Shown here: piece by piece, positions 59,485-64,000 of the stretch
Numbering within the stretch: position 1 is the first letter of the stretch
How the letters are laid out: each line of letters opens with the position of its first letter
DNA from: Otis tarda
Lineage: Eukaryota > Chordata > Aves > Otidiformes > Otididae
Assembly: GCA_026413225.1 (NCBI GenBank)
Contig: CM048552.1
Coordinates: forward strand, 197,748,053-197,812,052
Reading direction: 5' to 3'
Length of the DNA: 64,000 bases
Notes under the pieces: generated by a model
Told to the model about the DNA's origin: nothing
Databases searched by the model: none
Seen by the model: the letters and a program-made list of their open reading frames with translations, nothing else
Program-made: the position numbers and the translations under genes

Positions 59485-62386
59485 TGCAGATTACCAGGCA
59501 GGTGATCTCTCATTTCCATAGGCTTATAGTCAACAGCTGATGAGCATTGTAGGGTTTGAAAGGGCCCCAAAATCCCTATCTTGACTTCTTATTTTTAAGA
59601 GGTTTTGAGTGAGTTTCTCTTCTGTGTATTTGAGTAAATCTGCTAAATCTACCCAGAGACACACAGTAAGTTTTGCACAATGCTCCATTTGGTGTGGGTA
59701 GAATCTGTGCTTGTTTTCATATCCGTTACTTTCCTTCTGCTGAATTGGCTACCCAAAGGTACAAGGCTGTGATTTTACTTCCTGAGTCACTCCAGCCTTT
59801 TCTTCGCTCAAAGGGCATTTTCTTTTCCTAATCCTTTTGTGTGTAGTGCTTTTCAATGCATTGCGTGGTTATCTGTAGTGTTCATGCTTTAAAGCACACA
59901 AGTCTGGTGAAAAAGCCCTGCTGTTAATTGCTAAAAACAAAGTTGCAATTACTCTTAATACTTCAGCTTCCCATATTGGCTGTTGCCAGACAATAAAATC
60001 CCTCGTGTTCCTTTCACCTACTGTGATAAAGCAGGCTTTCATGTAACACCCAGCGCAGTAAATGGGTTAGACCTGCCTTCCGAAACTGCAGCCCTGTAGG
60101 TGAATTCTTTCTAAAGAAATTTGTTGAGCAGCACTATGAGATGGCACAGTCTTTTACTTACAGACTATTTGAGATAATAAATAATTCAAGGAGAGCTCAG
60201 GGCCTACAGCTATACCAACTTTCTGTATCCCATTGAAATCAGTCGGGCTGCTGACCAGAGGAAAGCTTACCTCCTTTGGCAGACCACGGTGGCTTTGAAT
60301 TGATGAAAGGTTGCCTCCTCTGGACTACAATTCTCCGTAACCCTTGCCATGCTCCTACTCTCTGTTTCCAGCTGGCTTCCCCTGATCTGAATCATTGTAC
60401 TTTGTTTCTCATGCCCTGCGCTGTCATTGCTGCCTTATTTCTTTTTCTTCCTTCTCTCCATCTCCTTCTTGTCCCATAATGTGAATTCTCCCGCTGGAAT
60501 CCTTGCTGTGACGGTCAGCCAGATACCTGCAAGGCACCGGACCTGGGAGAGACATGTTGTGTGACTGTGATGCAGAGATGGGCCAAGGTGGGACATGAAG
60601 GGGCTGAAGCTAATGAGATCTAAGCTATGAGCATGTAACTTATAAAATTGGAACAAACAGGTAAATGTTGCACTCAGCAGCTGTGTGTGCCCTGAAGGAC
60701 AGCGTGGCATTGTGCAGTGCAGGAAGAGCCAAAGAGGGCAAAGCCTTCATCTCTCCGCTTGCTTGTATCTACTAAGTTGTACTGGTGGGGAATGACAGAG
60801 CTTGATGTACAAAAATTAGTAATTGGGCTGTTCCTGAGACCAGCCTTACCTGTCTGATTCAGCCATTTTGTTGATAAAGAAGTTATTTTTTTACTTGCTT
60901 TCATGGTCAGTTTGGCAGCAACTGCTAGTATTGTCTCAAGAAACCCATAAAGATTGAATCACAAATTTGCTGTGGATTAGTAATAACTTACTAATGTCTA
61001 GTTCTTATGTAATTTTGTTCTTCTTAGGTTGAAAGTGCTTTACAGAAATTATCACCTAAACTCATTGACAGAGAAGGAGTTCAAGACACAGGGGAGTGAA
61101 ATGACCTTTGTTGAGCACCCTATCCTGTCCCAGAGGAAAACCACATCTCCAGGCTCTCAGCCCAGTAGCCCGCTCACATCGCTCTCCCTTGCAGTCCATC
61201 TTTATTTATCTGGCAATCTTAGCAGACCTTTTTACATTTCCTTGTACATTATCATAAATGCTGGGCTTTTTCTTACCTGTTCTTTACTGTTGCCTGTGCT
61301 GCTTTGGAGTCCAACTAAAACAGAGTTGAAAGTGACTTCTTGTGGCTTTCTAGATCGTTGTCATCACCTCCCTGCCTTCCCAAACGGGCAACTGAAGAAT
61401 ATGGCTTTAGATGTCCTGTTCTTAGCAGCTGTTGAAAAATGTCAGGAACACCACTGTGCTGTCTATGATAACAGGCTTCTTACACCAGCCCACACATGGA
61501 GAAATTTTCAGTACTGTGATTTCTGTAAGAGTGAAGCTGTTTAAGCAAATATCTCAGCTGGTGTGAATCTAACCTGGCCTGTGCAAAATTACATTTAACA
61601 AAGGTAATAGCTGCAGCCATAACTATGGTAATATTTCATCTGAAAGCCTTAATTTTCCTAGAATTCAAGGCTGATGCAGCTGGACAGATAAATTAATAAC
61701 CTTTCTTCACATAAACAAGGAACCTATTCTTAATGCAGGTGCAATTGTATTTTACCAATACATGGATTTAAAAAATTTGACAGTATTTCATAAATAAAAC
61801 ATTGACACTCATGCCATTGCCACTGACATAGGCAAGACATAGTAAGAAAAGCAATTATTTGTTTCCTTAATGAATTTGCTTTTGAGATGGAACTCTCCTG
61901 TTGTAACTAGTGCATCACAGTTTAAGATAGGAAGTGAAAATAAGGAGATTGTAGGTATGCATAGGGAGGATCTGAGCTGCATAATTACACTGATTTGAGC
62001 TTGAAATCAGTCAAACATTGCCCTCCCTTCTTTGCTGTGCTATGCTCCGCTGTGTTACGTTATGCTAATTTCTCAGCAGCACAGCACCTTCTAGGAATGA
62101 ATTCTTTGACACGACTAATATGTAATATGCTTTTCCTGTTCCTTTCAGTTGGTAATTTTCCAGGTGGTGCTTTAATTTTGAGTGCCTAAAGAAGATATAT
62201 CAATGTGCATAGGTGTGGCTCTTTTTGGAGGAGACTGGGTCAAAAAAAATGTGCTCTGCTGTGGGAGGGGAGGCAGAGAGGTTGAGGATGGTCTTTAGTT
62301 TCAATGCACGTGCACCTCAATGTTTAGTGTCTCCTGAGGAAGTCTGGATTTTTTTTCCCTGTACGGAAGTTTTTATTCTTACCGTA
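59485..62386. other. unique interval with one long unexplained open frame
   Basis: No repeat recognised. Contains the 61028-61544 exon candidate described separately. Confidence 0.5.
61028..61544 (+). CDS. candidate exon with 171-codon open frame, unidentified
   Basis: The frame 61029-61544 is the longest outside the LTRs. It begins immediately after a good-looking splice acceptor: a branch-point-like tactaat at about 60990, then aattttgttcttcttag ending at 61027. The product would contain a hydrophobic stretch (FYISLYIIINAGLFLTCSLL) and a cysteine-rich end with HCAVYDNR and CDFCKSEAV, then TAA. An AATAAA lies near 61794. I recognise no family, and a frame of this length could arise by chance in 64 kb. 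It could be a terminal exon of an unannotated transcript or nothing. Confidence 0.22.
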
Positions 62387-63524
62387 TGTCGTAGTTCAGC
62401 CCTGATCAGGACCAGACTATGCAGTCTCTCTCTCACTCCCCCCACCCTCCGAGAGAACAGGGAGAGAAAATATAAGGAAAAACGGCTCGAGGTTTGAGAT
62501 AAGGACAGGGAGAAATCCTTAAAGTTACCGTCACGGGCAAAACAGACTCGACTTGGGGAAAACTATTCATTTATTACTACAAACAGCAGGATAATGAGAC
62601 AGAGAACAAGATAACCTCCATCCACCCCTCCCTCTTCCCAAGCTTAACTTTATCTCTACTACCTTCCCCCCTCCGAGCGGCACAGGGGAGAGAGGGAATG
62701 GGGGTTGCAGTCAGTTCATCATACGTTGTTTCATGCCGCTGCTTCATGGTCGGGGGAAGAACTCCTCACATTCCTCCCCTGCTCCATCGTGGGGTCCCTC
62801 CCACCGGGCCACAGTCCTTCGTGGAACTGCTCCGGCGTGGGTCATCTCTTCCACGGAGTACAGTCTCTCCAGAACGGCTGTCCCAGCGGGCCCTCCACGG
62901 GCCACAGCCGCCTTCAGGCATCCACCTCCCCCGGTGTGGGGTCCTTCACAGGCTCCAAGTGGATCTCTGCTCCTCCGTGGACCTCCATGGGCTGCAGGGG
63001 GACAACCTGCTCCACCATGGTCGTCACCACAGGCTGCAGGGGAATCTTGGCCAGGAGCCGCATTACTCCTCCCCCTCCTTCTGAACTGACCTTGGCGTCT
63101 GCAGCCGTTCCTCACAACAGGGTGGTAGATGTCTCTCAGGATCTTTTTACATCTTATTCACTTCTCATCTCCTCTCCACTTCTTGCAGCCGGGCCGGGCA
63201 GTCGGGCCCAGTCGGCCGCCTGGCAAGAGGCCAGAGGGTGAGGCCTGCAAGGCCCAGGAGGCCTGCGCCTCCCCCTCTGCGCCTCTGCCCCGCTCAGCTT
63301 CTTCACATCTTCTCTTCTCTCTTTTTTTCTCTGTTTTCCCCTTCTTAAATACGTTATCGCAGAGGCGTTATCACGGGACATTCTGCTACCAATCCGCTCG
63401 ACCTTGGCCAGCAGCAGGTCTGCCCTAGGCCTGGCCGAGTCCACTGAACAAAGGGGAGCGACTTCTAGCAGTTTCCTGCAGAAGCTACCACCTTAGGCCC
63501 CCCCTCACTAACAAAACCACGACA
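62387..63524 (-). mobile_element. 3' LTR (family A) of a miniature ERV
   Basis: Minus-strand LTR of 1138 bp, complete: plus strand starts TGTCGTAGTTCAGCCCTGAT and ends acaaaaccacgaca. It directly abuts a polypurine tract on its right, which identifies it as the 3' LTR of the unit that continues to the right edge. TATA-like box at 63346-63351 (minus). It shares the diagnostic gactatgcag variant with the right-hand LTR and not with the 53501 LTR (gactacgcag), which supports both LTRs coming from the same insertion. Left flank is taccgta; the matching duplication would lie beyond 64000. Confidence 0.94.
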
Positions 63525-63538
63525 TTCCACCCCTCGCC
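63525..63538 (-). other. polypurine tract of the miniature ERV
   Basis: On the minus strand GGCGAGGGGTGGAA runs directly into the TGTCGTGG start of the 3' LTR. An all-purine core (AGGGGTGGAA) touching U3 is the expected plus-strand primer site of a retrovirus. Confidence 0.8.
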
Positions 63539-63807
63539 TCTGCAAATTACGTATTTAAGAATTCTAATTAAAATACACACACATCAACAGAAAAGAAAAA
63601 AATTCCCAGCACCAAGAATCAAAATAACATCCTCAAAACACCAACTGTGGATATACCAGGCAATTTACACACAATTCACCACTTATCCCTTCACCACAAT
63701 CAGAACATAAATTTTCCCCTAATCATTTTGCTCTTTTGTCGAGTTCAATCCCTATTTTGCCCATTACCGCTCCCAATTAAACTCAATCCTTATCTCAAAT
63801 TCCTCGA
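63539..63807 (-). other. internal region of the miniature ERV, non-coding, inverted-LTR-like
   Basis: The whole space between polypurine tract and primer site is about 270 bp, with no long frame and nothing resembling gag, pol or env. Its plus strand is colinear with the sense strand of the LTR itself. cgcctctgc (63535-63543) and cgtatttaagaa (63550-63561) match the LTR TATA region in reverse orientation (63342-63367). gtcgagt (63738-63744), ttttgccc (63755-63762) and 63788-63810 match the LTR U5-side region in reverse (63930-63998). The element therefore carries opposite-orientation LTR-like sequence as its only cargo. Confidence 0.7.
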
Positions 63808-63825
63808 GCCCCACGTTGGGCGCCA
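63808..63825 (-). other. primer binding site, tRNA-Lys type
   Basis: On the minus strand TGGCGCCCAACGTGGGGC, 7 nt after the CA end of the 5' LTR. This 18-mer is complementary to the 3' end of tRNA-Lys(CUU), the primer used by several betaretroviruses, lentiviruses and spumaviruses (established knowledge). Confidence 0.92.
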
Positions 63826-63832
63826 AAATAAC

Positions 63833-64000
63833 TGTCGTAGTTCAGCCCTGATCAGGACCAGACTATGCAGTCTCTCTCTCACTCCCCCACCCTCCGAGAG
63901 AACAGGGAGAGAAAATATAAGGAAAAAACGGCTCGAGGTTTGAGATAAGGACAGGGAGAAATCCTTAAAGTTACCGTCACGGGCAAAACAGACTCGACTT
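63833..64000 (-). mobile_element. 5' LTR (family A) of the miniature ERV, cut by window end
   Basis: Plus strand starts TGTCGTAGTTCAGCCCTGAT at 63833 and continues past the window. Compared with 62387-62554 over the same 168 bp I see one fewer C in the actccccc run and one extra A in ggaaaaaacgg, and no substitutions. As the minus-strand 5' LTR it supplies the promoter for any transcript through the primer site. Confidence 0.93.

Noticed and set aside
53820-63524. Tandem duplication of host DNA as the reason for two similar LTRs at 53501 and 62387
   Set aside because: The bases outside the two LTRs differ, and the 53501 copy has its own perfect TSD, so these are independent insertions.

Overview
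The window reads as bird (neognath avian) nuclear DNA. It is AT-rich, gene-poor non-coding sequence with CR1 LINE 3' ends scattered through it, including one that ends in the typical avian CR1 tail of repeated ATTCTATG. It also carries several long terminal repeats (LTRs) of avian endogenous retroviruses (ERVs). There are no operons, rRNA, tRNA or CRISPR arrays, and I recognise no multi-exon protein-coding gene. It is best read as intergenic or long-intron sequence. Four short exon-like or pseudogene-like stretches are recorded at low confidence (about 2186, 46822, 48663 and 61028).

Layout. 1-29738: mostly unique AT-rich sequence with CR1 fragments at 1-574 (+), 2426-2909 (-), 11736-11990 (-), 13010-13402 (+) and 22815-23190 (-), weaker old LINE relics, microsatellites and small palindromes. 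29739-31194: a nested pair of solo LTRs. A '+' strand LTR of family B is interrupted by a '+' strand LTR of family A, and each has its own perfect 5-bp target-site duplication (TSD), CTTAC outside and CATGG inside. 31195-49565: unique sequence with several enhancer-like AT-rich blocks, a second family B solo LTR at 44020-44639 (-, TSD AAAGT) and a CR1 at 44701-45055 (-). 49566-64000: an LTR-dense tract with family A LTRs at 49566-50695 and 53501-54644 (both -), a related divergent LTR with internal tandem repeats at 56648-57811 (-), a truncated LTR start at 59385-59484 (+), and a retroviral unit running off the right edge from 62387.

The most interesting object is that last unit. Read on the minus strand it has a 5' LTR (63833 to beyond 64000), a tRNA-Lys-type primer binding site (63808-63825), only 308 bp of internal DNA, a polypurine tract (63525-63538) and a complete 3' LTR (62387-63524). 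There is no room for gag, pol or env, so it is a miniature non-autonomous ERV. Over the 168 bp visible in both LTRs I count two one-base homopolymer length differences and no substitutions, so it looks young. Its internal segment is also a degraded, opposite-orientation echo of the LTR itself, with a TATA-like block next to the polypurine tract and a U5-like block next to the primer site. A transcript could therefore form a long stem around the primer binding site.

The parts do not work together as a gene system. The content records successive mobile-element insertions in one place. Order can be inferred where elements are nested (family B before family A at 29.7-31.2 kb). The LTRs carry TATA-like and AATAAA signals that could influence any host transcription nearby.
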